Assembly (NCBI GenBank): GCA_017429205.1
Contig: JAFRPH010000062.1
Location: forward strand, 1 to 64,000
Reading direction: 5' to 3'
Origin: Bacteroidales bacterium
GTDB lineage: Bacteria > Bacteroidota > Bacteroidia > Bacteroidales > UBA932
Length of the DNA: 64,000 nt
Part shown: positions 9,691 to 16,971 of the stretch, in pieces
Layout: every line of letters begins with the position of its first letter
How positions within the stretch are numbered: the stretch's first letter is position 1
The notes under the pieces: generated by a model
Told to the model about the DNA's origin: nothing
Databases searched by the model: none
Seen by the model: only the letters and a program-made list of their open reading frames with translations
Program-made: the position numbers and the translations under genes

Positions 9691-9762
9691 GCCCCTGTAG
9701 TTTAAAGGATAGAATTTCAGATTCCGGTTCTGACGGTCCCGGTTCGATTCCGAGCGGGGGTA
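9691..9762 (+). tRNA. tRNA-Arg (anticodon CCG)
   Basis: 72-nt cloverleaf: acceptor GCCCCTG paired with CGGGGGT (two G-T/T-G wobbles), discriminator A, anticodon arm TCAGA-TTCCGGT-TCTGA giving CCG (decodes CGG arginine), T arm with GGTTCGATTCC. The D stem is weak (one mismatch). CCA is not encoded. Its 3' end plus terminator looks like the tail of the direct repeats at 13.5 and 15.3 kb. Confidence 0.85.
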
Positions 9763-9766
9763 CACG

Positions 9767-9801
9767 GAAGGCTCGTAAGCAATTACGGGCCTTCTTTTTT
9801 T
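9767..9801 (+). terminator. Rho-independent terminator of tRNA-Arg
   Basis: GAAGGCTCGTAA and TTACGGGCCTTC form a 12-bp stem (one G-T) with loop GCAA, followed by a run of Ts. Confidence 0.85.
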
Positions 9802-9810
9802 GCGGCATGT

Positions 9811-9944
9811 CCACGTTTACAATTCCAACGCATTGTGTGGCCATTTTCCTGTAAACGCGGCAAGGAAATCCGTGAAATCGGCCTATGGCTTTGCCGCGTT
9901 TACGACTGCAGCAACATCTGAAGCTGATATTGTGTAAAAGCGGG
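9811..9944. repeat. Dispersed repeat with four CGCGTTTAC-type arms, copy A
   Basis: This stretch aligns along its length with 15385-15521. It contains CGTTTAC (9814-9820), GTAAACGCGGCAA (9851-9863), its exact reverse complement TTGCCGCGTTTAC (9891-9903) and GTGTAAAAGCGG (9932-9943): four arms in alternating orientation. The inner two can form a 13-bp perfect stem; the outer pairs could form two other hairpins instead. No gene is seen in it. The rest of the gap up to 10096 holds only a second short repeat and a promoter. Confidence 0.7.
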
Positions 9945-9956
9945 GAGTGAATCAGC

Positions 9957-9985
9957 CCCCTGCATCGGGCCTGTGCCCTCCGAAA
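9957..9985. repeat. Short dispersed GC repeat, copy 1
   Basis: CCCCTGCATCGGGC followed by GCCCTCCGAAA; the same two blocks recur at 13670-13697 with a few changes between them. Confidence 0.45.
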
Positions 9986-10039
9986 TGACAGTCCATCTTC
10001 GTCATGGACTGGAATTCGTTCCCCAGACCGTCCAGCCAT

Positions 10040-10070
10040 TTTGTTTCGCGCATCTTTTTCCGTATATTTG
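10040..10070 (+). promoter_or_regulatory. Full Bacteroidota promoter (-33 and -7) for the GNAT gene
   Basis: TTTG at 10040-10043, a 19-nt spacer and TATATTTG at 10063-10070 match the full TTTG-N19-TAnnTTTG consensus. The gene starts 27 nt further on. Confidence 0.65.
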
Positions 10071-10096
10071 GTCACGAAGCTGAACAATAGTGTGTT

Positions 10097-11287
10097 ATGA
10101 AAATCAACAGAACGATCCTGGTCCGGCTCCTGTGGATCTTTGCCGGCGTTTCCCTGCTTTTGCTGTGCTATGACCTGATCCGGTTTTTCGGGCTCGGGGA
10201 AGAAGCCGGCGTGGGAGTCTTCGGTCTGGCCGCAACCCTGGTGGGTACCATCTTCATCGCCATCGAGCTGAGGAATTCCCAGGTGGTGACCTGCTGCGAG
10301 ATGCTCATCGACCAAAACAACTACTTCCACGACAACGAACACCTCATGGCGGTTTACAAGGCCTTGGAGCGGTCGCAACTGGAAGGGGATGTCCCGTCGG
10401 TTTGGGAAGGCATCGAAGATGTGGACATCGCCTGCTACTGCACGTTCTTCGAGAATCTGTACCTGCTCCACAGCCACAAGATCGCCTTGATCGAAGACCT
10501 GGACGATCTGTTCGGGTACCGTTTTTTCATCTTTGCGAATAATCCGCACATCCAGGAGCAGCACATCCTGCCCACGTCATCCTCTTACAGCGAGATTTTC
10601 CGTCTGTATGAGGCCTGGCTGAAATATCGCAAGAAAGCAGGCAGCCATATCCCCGGCGCCGGATATGCGTTCAGCGAAGATTTTCTGAAGAACCGCCTGT
10701 ACCTCCAGGACAGAGGATTCGCCACCCAGGCGGACCTTGCGGAATTCGGGGAGGGGGAGGGACATTTCCATGTCCGGAAGTTGGGATTCGAGTCGGTATC
10801 CGAAGTCCTCTCCCTCCAGCAACGTGCCTGCGACGCCATGCCGGACAAGTCCCTTTTCTACCCGCTTTCCAGGGAAGAACTCATAGAAAGCCTGTATCTG
10901 GACACGGTGCTGGGGGCGTTTGCGGAGGATGGACAACTGGCCGGTTTCGCGCTGTACGTGCGCAACCGGAAGTCGCCCAGAAACCTGGGCGCCGACGCGG
11001 GCCTGCCTTGGGGCAAGACATACACGTTCGATGTGGTGGTCAGCGATCCGACCCGTCGCGGATACGGTCTCCAGAAGGCGTTCATAGACTGCTGTCTCGA
11101 AGAGGCCCGGAAAGGCGGGGCCGATACCGTCCTGGCCACGGTCTCTCCGTCCAATCAGTACAGTCTGGACAATTTCCTGAAGAAAGGCTTCAAAGTCAGT
11201 AAATCCGGGTTGAGCAAATATGGTGGCCTCGACCGTTCTTTGCTCGCTTACAACTTGTCGACGGCCCCGGACTCAATCCCGATGTAG
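10097..11287 (+). CDS. Membrane-anchored GNAT-type acetyltransferase (two-part protein)
   Basis: 396 residues. Two hydrophobic segments (about 9-27 and 38-56, with GVGVFGLAATLVGTIFIAIE) anchor the N-terminus. A helical, aromatic-rich region follows (about 60-195, resembling DUF4760-like membrane proteins, a weak guess). The C-terminal 190 residues look like a GNAT N-acyltransferase: FDVVVSDPTRRGYGLQKAFI with the acetyl-CoA loop R-R-G-Y-G, then ATVSPSNQYSLDNFLKKGF. Substrate unknown. It stands alone behind its own consensus promoter, inside the repeat-rich region, and its last 15 bp overlap the 3' end of the opposing gene. Confidence 0.65.
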   Translation: MKINRTILVRLLWIFAGVSLLLLCYDLIRFFGLGEEAGVGVFGLAATLVGTIFIAIELRNSQVVTCCEMLIDQNNYFHDNEHLMAVYKALERSQLEGDVPSVWEGIEDVDIACYCTFFENLYLLHSHKIALIEDLDDLFGYRFFIFANNPHIQEQHILPTSSSYSEIFRLYEAWLKYRKKAGSHIPGAGYAFSEDFLKNRLYLQDRGFATQADLAEFGEGEGHFHVRKLGFESVSEVLSLQQRACDAMPDKSLFYPLSREELIESLYLDTVLGAFAEDGQLAGFALYVRNRKSPRNLGADAGLPWGKTYTFDVVVSDPTRRGYGLQKAFIDCCLEEARKGGADTVLATVSPSNQYSLDNFLKKGFKVSKSGLSKYGGLDRSLLAYNLSTAPDSIPM

Positions 11288-13351
11288 GACCAGGTCGTAG
11301 AAGAGGTATTCACCGGAGGAGTCGTCTCCGCATTTCAGCCAGAACATCAGCTGGTCGCACCGGTTGAGCGGGACGGTGTACTCCGTCGGCGGCATGGTCT
11401 CGGTGAGGACGATCTCCCCGGCTTTGTCTCCGTCGGCGCCGATATAGAGGAGTTCCTTGGCCCTGGGGTCCTTTTTGGTCGGGTTGTGTCCGTCCAGGCA
11501 GGCCACCTTGAAGGTGAGGCGGTCATACTCCCCGTAGGTGTTGAAGGCCGCGAGCGAGGAGTCATGAGCGATACCGGCGGCGAAAAAGGCGATCGTCGTC
11601 AAGCCGATGAAACTGAACGCGACAACCGCCCCGGCCGTGTCATCGTCTCCCACATCCAGCGTGAGATGGACCTTGCTCTTGAGCAGGAAGCCCTTGTTGA
11701 TGTGCTGGCCGTCCAGGTTGAAATAGCGCCGCTGCGTGCTGCCGTCCAGCAGGGCGCCCGCATCGGTCGCTTCGTCGCCGTTGTAGATGTAATGGATGTA
11801 GGGGAGGCCCAGGTCGATCAGGTCCCGCTCCGGCGGGCAGTCCGGTTTGGGATGGACGAACAGGTCGTTCGGCACAACTTTGCCGCGGTACACCACGATA
11901 TCGGCCACGCCGAAGGCAGGACGGAACATATTCTCGTAGCTTTGCAGCTCGAAGCGCAGACGGCGGCATTTGTTGAGCGGCAGTTCATGGTACTGGTTCG
12001 GCGCCGTGCACAGCAAGGCGATCCTGGCGATGAGCGCATCATCGGCATAGACGGACAGGGTATCGTCCTTCATCACCGCGGATTTGCCGATCCAGCCGGT
12101 CGTGAAGCTCACGTAGTCGAACTGCCGGTCCAGGTCGAAGGCGGCGTGGGCGCCGCTGTTTCCGAAAATACTGTTGGACTTGCCCTTCAGGGCGAGCCCC
12201 TCGCTGAAGCGGACGCCGCCCATCGAGAAGGTGATATGGTCGGACCTGCCGTCGAAGACGCAGTCCTCGTTCGCGCTGCTGGTCGCGTACGGCGGGATGT
12301 TGGAGATCAGCTTGCACACGTCGGGCAGCGAAGCCGCCTTGCTCTGCGGCACGTCCGGCGCCGCCCCTTCGGGCCACACCTTGATGTCGGCCACGCCGAT
12401 CCTCAGCGCCCCGTCCCCGCTCTCCGACTCGAAGCACAGGCCTTGGCAGTCCGGGATGTCGAGCACCACGTTCTCCGCCATGCTGTCGGAGAACACCTCC
12501 AGTTCGTAGATGATTTTATCATCGGCCTTGACCGCCAGCCAGCCGGAGCCGCGCGAGCCGGAGTCCACCGGTCCGGCCACGAAGGACACCTTCCGGTAGC
12601 CGCCCTGCAGGTTGAAGAAACTCCGCCCGATATTCGTGCCGAACAGCGCCACATTCGCTTCCAGGGCGAGGCCGGAATTGTAGGTCGTCCCGTTGATTTT
12701 CATGTCTTTCCGGTCGTCCTCGAGGGCGGGGCCGACCGTCTCCGCCTTTCGTTTGAAGTAAGGCCGGATGTCCTTCACCAGCTCCCGCATCTGCGGATTC
12801 GCCGGCAGCAGGTTCCCCGTCTGGTGGGGCTTCTGCCCGGCGGTCCAGAGCGTCGCCTCGGCGATGGCCACAAAGTACTCTCCCGTGACCAGTTCGAAGC
12901 GCAATTCGTCCGCACCGGCCACGTTCAGCTCCATGCGGCGCGGCGCGTCCCAGCTCTGGATCACATCGTCCACCACCTTCCGCCCATCGACATAGACGGT
13001 GAAAACTCCGCCCTCCGAAAGGCTCTGGAAAGGATCGTGGCTCCCTTCCCGGTCGCCGGTCTGGCCCATGACGAACAGGAGTTTCTCGTACTTACCGCCC
13101 AGATTGAAAACGGCGCGACCGGGGTCGTAGGGACCTACGGAATAACTGACGACGAATCCTCCGTCCCAATCCATTCCGCCCATCCGGATCTTGTCTGTCC
13201 CGGGCTTCGTCGAATGGGGGACGACATGGCAGCGTTTCGACTCCTCCGTCGGTTTCGCCACGTCCGTGAGATACTTGACGGCGACCTGTTGCGCCGATGC
13301 GCCGAAAGCGACCCAAATCCCTGCAAGAAGCAGGACCAACCATCTTTTCAT
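11273..13351 (-). CDS. Secreted protein built of about four NPCBM-like domains
   Basis: 692 residues with signal peptide (MKRWLVLLLAGIWVAFGASA). The rest is a series of similar units, about 40-170, 215-335, 345-490 and 545-692. Each has a small Gly/Asp region, a phrase such as GRAVFNLGGKYEKLLFVMG, SFFNLQGGYRKVSFVAG or HAAFDLDRQFDYVSFTTG, and an end like RLRFELQSYE. This is the pattern of NPCBM-type (GH98-associated) carbohydrate-binding modules. The fourth unit has a hydrophobic insertion (VAFSFIGLTTIAFFAAG, about 580-596). No catalytic domain is visible, so a surface sugar-binding or scaffold role is inferred. Confidence 0.65.
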   Translation of the reverse strand: MKRWLVLLLAGIWVAFGASAQQVAVKYLTDVAKPTEESKRCHVVPHSTKPGTDKIRMGGMDWDGGFVVSYSVGPYDPGRAVFNLGGKYEKLLFVMGQTGDREGSHDPFQSLSEGGVFTVYVDGRKVVDDVIQSWDAPRRMELNVAGADELRFELVTGEYFVAIAEATLWTAGQKPHQTGNLLPANPQMRELVKDIRPYFKRKAETVGPALEDDRKDMKINGTTYNSGLALEANVALFGTNIGRSFFNLQGGYRKVSFVAGPVDSGSRGSGWLAVKADDKIIYELEVFSDSMAENVVLDIPDCQGLCFESESGDGALRIGVADIKVWPEGAAPDVPQSKAASLPDVCKLISNIPPYATSSANEDCVFDGRSDHITFSMGGVRFSEGLALKGKSNSIFGNSGAHAAFDLDRQFDYVSFTTGWIGKSAVMKDDTLSVYADDALIARIALLCTAPNQYHELPLNKCRRLRFELQSYENMFRPAFGVADIVVYRGKVVPNDLFVHPKPDCPPERDLIDLGLPYIHYIYNGDEATDAGALLDGSTQRRYFNLDGQHINKGFLLKSKVHLTLDVGDDDTAGAVVAFSFIGLTTIAFFAAGIAHDSSLAAFNTYGEYDRLTFKVACLDGHNPTKKDPRAKELLYIGADGDKAGEIVLTETMPPTEYTVPLNRCDQLMFWLKCGDDSSGEYLFYDLVLHRD

Positions 13352-13518
13352 ATTTGGATATTTTTCTGCTAATATACAAATAATTAGCGACCTACCCCCC
13401 GGCTATCCCGAATTATGATATAAGACAGACTATTTTCCGCCCTGGTGTGGGCCTTGAGAAGGTAAAGGTTATTCTCCCAACTATCGAGAATCATTAGATT
13501 CACGGATTCGGAATAGCG

Positions 13519-13631
13519 TCCCTTAGAGCCCAGATTCTCTCCAGATCCTCCAAGAAATGGTTCGATATTACTCCGGTTGCGGGTACCAAAAAAGGCTGAC
13601 GCATCACGCGCCAGTCTTTTTTTGCACCTTG
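13519..13631. repeat. 113-bp direct repeat, left copy (tRNA-tail-like, ends in terminator)
   Basis: Aligns without gaps to 15268-15380. The last 74 bp (13558-13631) differ at only 3 positions; the first 39 bp are about 80 percent alike. The core opens TGGTTCGATATTACTCC, ends GCGGGTAC, and is followed by a hairpin and T-run, which resembles a tRNA 3' end plus terminator (compare tRNA-Arg). The two copies flank the sigma/plug cassette. The rest of the 13352-13826 gap holds a GC hairpin (13645-13666) and a short repeat; no gene is seen. Confidence 0.8.
13588..13623. terminator. Terminator hairpin in left direct repeat
   Basis: A-run, GGCTGACGC, loop, GCGCCAGTC, T-run. The symmetric A and T runs let it work in both directions. 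Confidence 0.65.
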
Positions 13632-13644
13632 TGCTGTCTATTCA

Positions 13645-13666
13645 TTGAGGGGGCGGCCCCCCTCAA
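13645..13666. other. GC-rich hairpin
   Basis: TTGAGGGGG and CCCCCCTCAA form a 9-bp stem; no T-run follows. Confidence 0.35.
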
Positions 13667-13669
13667 ACT

Positions 13670-13697
13670 CCCCTGCGTCGGGCTACGCCCTCCGAAA
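13670..13697. repeat. Short dispersed GC repeat, copy 2
   Basis: CCCCTGCGTCGGGC followed by GCCCTCCGAAA, matching 9957-9985. Confidence 0.45.
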
Positions 13698-13826
13698 GGC
13701 TGGCATTTCTTCTTTGTGGGGTCTGCAGTCGGAGGCCGGGAACCGGCCTCGGTGAACCCATTTAAGTACAAGAAAAAAGTATTAACTATTTGCCGGTTTT
13801 TGCTACCTTTATGATGAAAGCAAATT

Positions 13827-14327
13827 ATGACAGAGCAGGAATTCGCATATCTTTCCGACCGGATCCGGGGCAAACTGGTAAAGCTGGCGCGGCGTTTCAA
13901 CAGGGCTACCGGTTTGGATATGGAGGCTGATGATATCGTGCAGGATGCGTTGGTAACTCTCTGGCAATTAGCGGAAAAGGGCTATCCCATCCGGGATGCG
14001 GAGGCACTGGCCGTCAAGATTACGAAGACCCGATGTGTCGAAAGATACAGGAGGCAGCACATCCGTTTCGAGCCGCTGTCCGACCAGCCGGTACCGGGGG
14101 GCTTCTCCGCCACCGCGGATACGGATGAAACAGACATCGACACAATCCGTAATATCGTGCAAAGGGATTTGACTGATAGAGAGCGGAAGCTGGTGGCCCT
14201 GCGCAATGAGCAGGATATGTCGCTGGACGAGATCGCGGCTGTCACCGGCCGGCCGAAAGGGAGCATCAAAGTCGCCCTTTCCACGGCGCGCAAGAAAATG
14301 ATGGAACAATGGAAAAAGATGAAATGA
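13827..14327 (+). CDS. ECF-type RNA polymerase sigma factor
   Basis: 166 residues. Region 2 is seen in MEADDIVQDALVTLWQLAE (about 32-50), and region 4 in LTDRERKLVALRN and MSLDEIAAVTGRPKGSIKVA (about 115-150), a helix-turn-helix ending in the ARKKM helix. Size and layout are those of group 4 (ECF) sigma factors, which direct RNA polymerase to a small set of promoters. It overlaps the next gene, which encodes a membrane protein, as expected for a sigma/anti-sigma pair. A weak -7-like TACCTTTA lies at 13804-13811. Confidence 0.9.
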   Translation: MTEQEFAYLSDRIRGKLVKLARRFNRATGLDMEADDIVQDALVTLWQLAEKGYPIRDAEALAVKITKTRCVERYRRQHIRFEPLSDQPVPGGFSATADTDETDIDTIRNIVQRDLTDRERKLVALRNEQDMSLDEIAAVTGRPKGSIKVALSTARKKMMEQWKKMK

Positions 14328-14734
14328 CTATGGATGAGAATTGCAAATATCAGATTGACAGATATCTAAATGATGCCGAATCTGAATTTGACTGGATTCT
14401 GGCAAAAGGCGAAAAAAAGCGCCGGATTTTGTTCCAGTCGGCCCTGGTAGGCGTAGCCTGCGCAGCTGCCATCGCCCTCTTTTTCTGGCTTTTCCCCGCG
14501 ACACCGTCTTCCGGCGAGCCGATGACGCCCGTCCAGATTGCTGAAGGCATCCAGCAGTTGATGCTGCTCGACATCGGGGATATTGAATCCATTGAGGCCG
14601 TGCCCAAGGATTCCTACGCCATCCTTACCGCCCATCTAAAAGACGGAAGCACCTGTTCCTATATCCTGAAATGCAATGACGCCGAAGGTACCACGACGCT
14701 CCTTGCCTATAACAACAAACAAACAAAGAAATGA
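14309..14734 (+). CDS. Single-pass membrane protein, putative anti-sigma factor
   Basis: Up to 141 residues: a charged cytoplasmic N-terminus of 40, one transmembrane helix (about 41-63, LFQSALVGVACAAAIALFFW) and a periplasmic tail of 75. No recognised anti-sigma domain is visible; the role is inferred from position and topology. Three ATGs are possible: 14309 (19-bp overlap), 14324 (ATGA overlap with the sigma stop, preceded by GGAAAAAGATGA) and 14330. The ATG at 14324 is the best spaced from a ribosome-binding-like sequence; the longest frame is reported here. Confidence 0.6.
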   Translation: MEKDEMTMDENCKYQIDRYLNDAESEFDWILAKGEKKRRILFQSALVGVACAAAIALFFWLFPATPSSGEPMTPVQIAEGIQQLMLLDIGDIESIEAVPKDSYAILTAHLKDGSTCSYILKCNDAEGTTTLLAYNNKQTKK

Positions 14735-15216
14735 AACATCTATCCCTTATTCTCTCCTTTCTGTTTGCCCTTGTATCCGGCAACGCTATCTTGAAAGCGG
14801 CTCCGCTTACAGCTGCCGTCGACACCCTCAACTATTATGTCATCAACGGCCAGCCGGTTGACAAGTTCGACGGCTCGCAGCTCGAAGGCAAAACGATTGT
14901 ATCCTACGACATAACGATCATCACGCCGCCCACGCAGGGACCCGTCCGGGTACACGAAATCCTGACCGAGGGCTACTCCCATCCTGAGTTCTCCTTCAAA
15001 ATCCGCCCTACCGGCGCCTCCGATCTGGTTGATCCTGTCTATGTCATCGACGGGAAGCAGGTTTCGAAAAAGGATTTTGAGCAATTGAATCCGGCGGACA
15101 TCAAGAGCATGACCGTCGTCAAAAACGGAAGCATGGAGGAAGTCAAGAAATATGAAGGCTGGGAGAATGGCGTCATTCTGGTCGAGACCAAAAACGTTTC
15201 CTCCCGAGGCCGGTAA
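14731..15216 (+). CDS. Secreted orphan TonB-plug-like protein
   Basis: 161 residues with signal peptide (about 1-23). The second half, DPVYVIDGKQVSKKDFEQL, then IKSMTVVKNGS and ENGVILVETK (about 100-155), is the core of a TonB-dependent receptor plug domain (compare VIIDGVAYDS and the plug end in the SusC protein of this window), but there is no barrel. It overlaps the upstream gene by ATGA, so sigma, membrane protein and plug protein form one coupled operon. A role as a periplasmic signal partner of the anti-sigma protein is inference. Confidence 0.65.
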   Translation: MKHLSLILSFLFALVSGNAILKAAPLTAAVDTLNYYVINGQPVDKFDGSQLEGKTIVSYDITIITPPTQGPVRVHEILTEGYSHPEFSFKIRPTGASDLVDPVYVIDGKQVSKKDFEQLNPADIKSMTVVKNGSMEEVKKYEGWENGVILVETKNVSSRGR

Positions 15217-15267
15217 AAATATGGCCGACTTTTGTACAACGGCCACTACATCCTAGCCGGAATTACA

Positions 15268-15380
15268 TCCCTCAAAGCCCACATCCTCTCCAAGTCCTCC
15301 CGGAATTGGTTCGATATTACTCCGGTTGCGGGTACGAAAAAAGGCTGACGCATCACGCGCCAGCCTTTTTTCGCACCTTG
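15268..15380. repeat. 113-bp direct repeat, right copy
   Basis: Partner of 13519-13631; the core 15307-15380 matches 71 of 74 positions. It begins 51 bp after the plug gene and runs straight into copy B of the CGCGTTTAC element. Confidence 0.8.
15337..15371. terminator. Terminator hairpin in right direct repeat
   Basis: A-run, GGCTGACGC, loop, GCGCCAGCC, T-run; it would end the sigma/plug operon. Confidence 0.65.
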
Positions 15381-15384
15381 CCCG

Positions 15385-15521
15385 TCCGCGTTTACAATTC
15401 CAACGCACTGTGGGTACGTTTTTTTAGTAAACGCGGCAAGGAAAACGGCGATGTCCGCCCAAAACGGTGCCGCGTTTACACTTGCACTGCCTTCTGAGGC
15501 CGATTATGTGTAAACGCGGAG
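15385..15521. repeat. Dispersed repeat with four CGCGTTTAC-type arms, copy B
   Basis: Arms: CCGCGTTTAC (15386-15395), GTAAACGCGGCA (15427-15438), TGCCGCGTTTAC (15468-15479) and GTGTAAACGCGG (15508-15519). Order and orientation are those of copy A at 9811-9944, and the arms here are better preserved. It fills most of the gap up to the next gene. Confidence 0.7.
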
Positions 15522-15528
15522 AAATAGC

Positions 15529-15921
15529 TTACTTTTTCCGCTCGAAGTAGTAAACAGGCGTATTCCTGTTTCCGTAGTCATGGAGGCCATGACGCTTGAC
15601 AACAGCAGAGGCGTGTTGGGCAGCGGCATCGTCCGCCATGTCACCGACGGAGACCAGTTCGAATCCTTCGAACTGGATGGAGTCGACCGGTGTTTTCTTG
15701 AGACGCTTGAATACCTTCTTTGCCTGCTTTTTCTGAATGGACACCCCCGTCTCATCCCCAAACCGTATCACATAGGGAAAGAGGGCGTCCCCTTTTCCAA
15801 GCTGGGTATAGAGCGTAATGAATTCAACCTCGTTGGGAATAGCTGAAACCGCCTGTGCGGACGGCTGTACAAAGCTTAGCAGCAGAGCGACTGCCACGGA
15901 TATGAAATGATGGCTCTTCAT
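15529..15921 (-). CDS. Small secreted protein of unknown function
   Basis: 130 residues with a signal peptide (about 1-24, ALLLSFVQPSAQA). The mature part is mixed and ends in a basic stretch, YYFERKK; VSIQKKQAKKVFKRLKK is a basic helix. It looks like a small periplasmic protein, and I recognise no family. It is the last gene of a long minus-strand run, 24 bp after the flavin reductase-like gene. Confidence 0.65.
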   Translation of the reverse strand: MKSHHFISVAVALLLSFVQPSAQAVSAIPNEVEFITLYTQLGKGDALFPYVIRFGDETGVSIQKKQAKKVFKRLKKTPVDSIQFEGFELVSVGDMADDAAAQHASAVVKRHGLHDYGNRNTPVYYFERKK

Positions 15922-15945
15922 ACCATTTGCCGTACCGTGAGCCGG

Positions 15946-16539
15946 TTATTTCTTCCAGACGTGGACAATCTCGCCGATGTACATGTAGTGAATGCCGAGG
16001 CCGTTGCGCTCGTACCACTGGCGCTGCTCGGCAGGCATCAGGTTCGCATCGAACTGCTGGCCGTAGATTTTCTTGCACTCGATGGCGAGGTCCGCTTCCG
16101 CGTAGATGGGGTTGCCCAGTTCCGTGAATTCGACGGTGAGGCCGGCGCCGGCCACCTTGTCCTCGTCCCGTCCGGAGACACGGCCCAGATAGGCCAGCTT
16201 GTCCCGCATCGATTCGGGGAAGTGCGTGACCGTGAAGTAGTCGTTCTCTTCCATGAACTTGTGCGTGTAGCGGCTGGTGGACACATAGACGATGAACACG
16301 GGCTTGTTCCAGAGCTCGCCGATGGTACCCCAGGAAATCGTCATCAAGTTCATGTTCCCTTCCTTCCCGGCAGATACTTCCAGCCAGTCCTGGTCAATCA
16401 TTTGGACCGGATTCAGGTCGATCTCGGTCGGGGCGATCTCCTGCCAGGGCTTGTCCTGGAGATTCCCGGTATCCTTGGAGGTGTTTGCGCAACTCAGCAT
16501 GGCCATCGAAATGATTGACAGGGCAAGTGTTTTATTCAT
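15946..16539 (-). CDS. Flavin reductase-like lipoprotein
   Basis: 197 residues with lipobox Cys17 (AMLSCANT). The mature part follows the flavin reductase-like (flavoredoxin) fold: NLMTISWGTIGELWNKPVF, YTHKFMEENDYFTVTHFP and AYLGRVSGRDEDKV. Such proteins bind FMN and take part in electron transfer. The lipid anchor places it in the envelope, unlike the usual cytoplasmic members. Its start overlaps the end of the membrane protein gene upstream by 8 bp. Confidence 0.8.
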   Translation of the reverse strand: MNKTLALSIISMAMLSCANTSKDTGNLQDKPWQEIAPTEIDLNPVQMIDQDWLEVSAGKEGNMNLMTISWGTIGELWNKPVFIVYVSTSRYTHKFMEENDYFTVTHFPESMRDKLAYLGRVSGRDEDKVAGAGLTVEFTELGNPIYAEADLAIECKKIYGQQFDANLMPAEQRQWYERNGLGIHYMYIGEIVHVWKK

Positions 16540-16954
16540 ATCGCCGGAGATTACGGATGCTCTCGCAGAGGGGCAGGATGCAGAGGAGGGCGGCGAGGGC
16601 CAGGGGGATGGTGACGTAGGCCGGGATGGACTCCAGGATGGCGAAGATGGCGACCAACAAGATGCCTAGGAAGTACTCCGCATTGGTGAAAATGGAGACG
16701 ATGAGATCCTTGCGGCATTCCGCCCGCACGATTTCAGCCTCGTTGGATGCGTTTTTCCGGATTTTCTCGAACTTGAGACAGAGGAAGATCCGGAACAGGG
16801 CGAAGACCGCGATGATCGCGAATAGCACTACCCAGGTATAGTCGTGCCCGTGAAAATCCCTGTCGAAAAGCAGGTAAAGGATGGCGGCACAGCAGAACAC
16901 GAAACCTGCCATGTTGCGCCACAAGGTGGTTATGTCGAAGTTGGAGCGGTTCAT
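16532..16954 (-). CDS. Four-helix membrane protein of unknown function
   Basis: 140 residues with hydrophobic segments at about 13-31, 40-59, 88-108 and 110-130, and a charged cytoplasmic loop between the second and third (KFEKIRKNASNEAEIVRAECRK). No family recognised. It overlaps the flavin reductase-like gene by 8 bp and lies 17 bp after the PNPOx-like gene, so it belongs to the same run. Confidence 0.7.
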   Translation of the reverse strand: MNRSNFDITTLWRNMAGFVFCCAAILYLLFDRDFHGHDYTWVVLFAIIAVFALFRIFLCLKFEKIRKNASNEAEIVRAECRKDLIVSIFTNAEYFLGILLVAIFAILESIPAYVTIPLALAALLCILPLCESIRNLRRYE

Positions 16955-16971
16955 AACGGTCGATGATAGGT

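Noticed and set aside
13558..13585. A complete extra tRNA gene in the direct repeat
   Set aside because: Only the T-arm and 3'-end-like part is there; the T stem pairs poorly and no anticodon arm or acceptor 5' strand can be found upstream.
9811..15521. Integron attC sites
   Set aside because: Arms CGCGTTTAC/GTAAACGCG do not match the attC core pattern, and no integron integrase is present.
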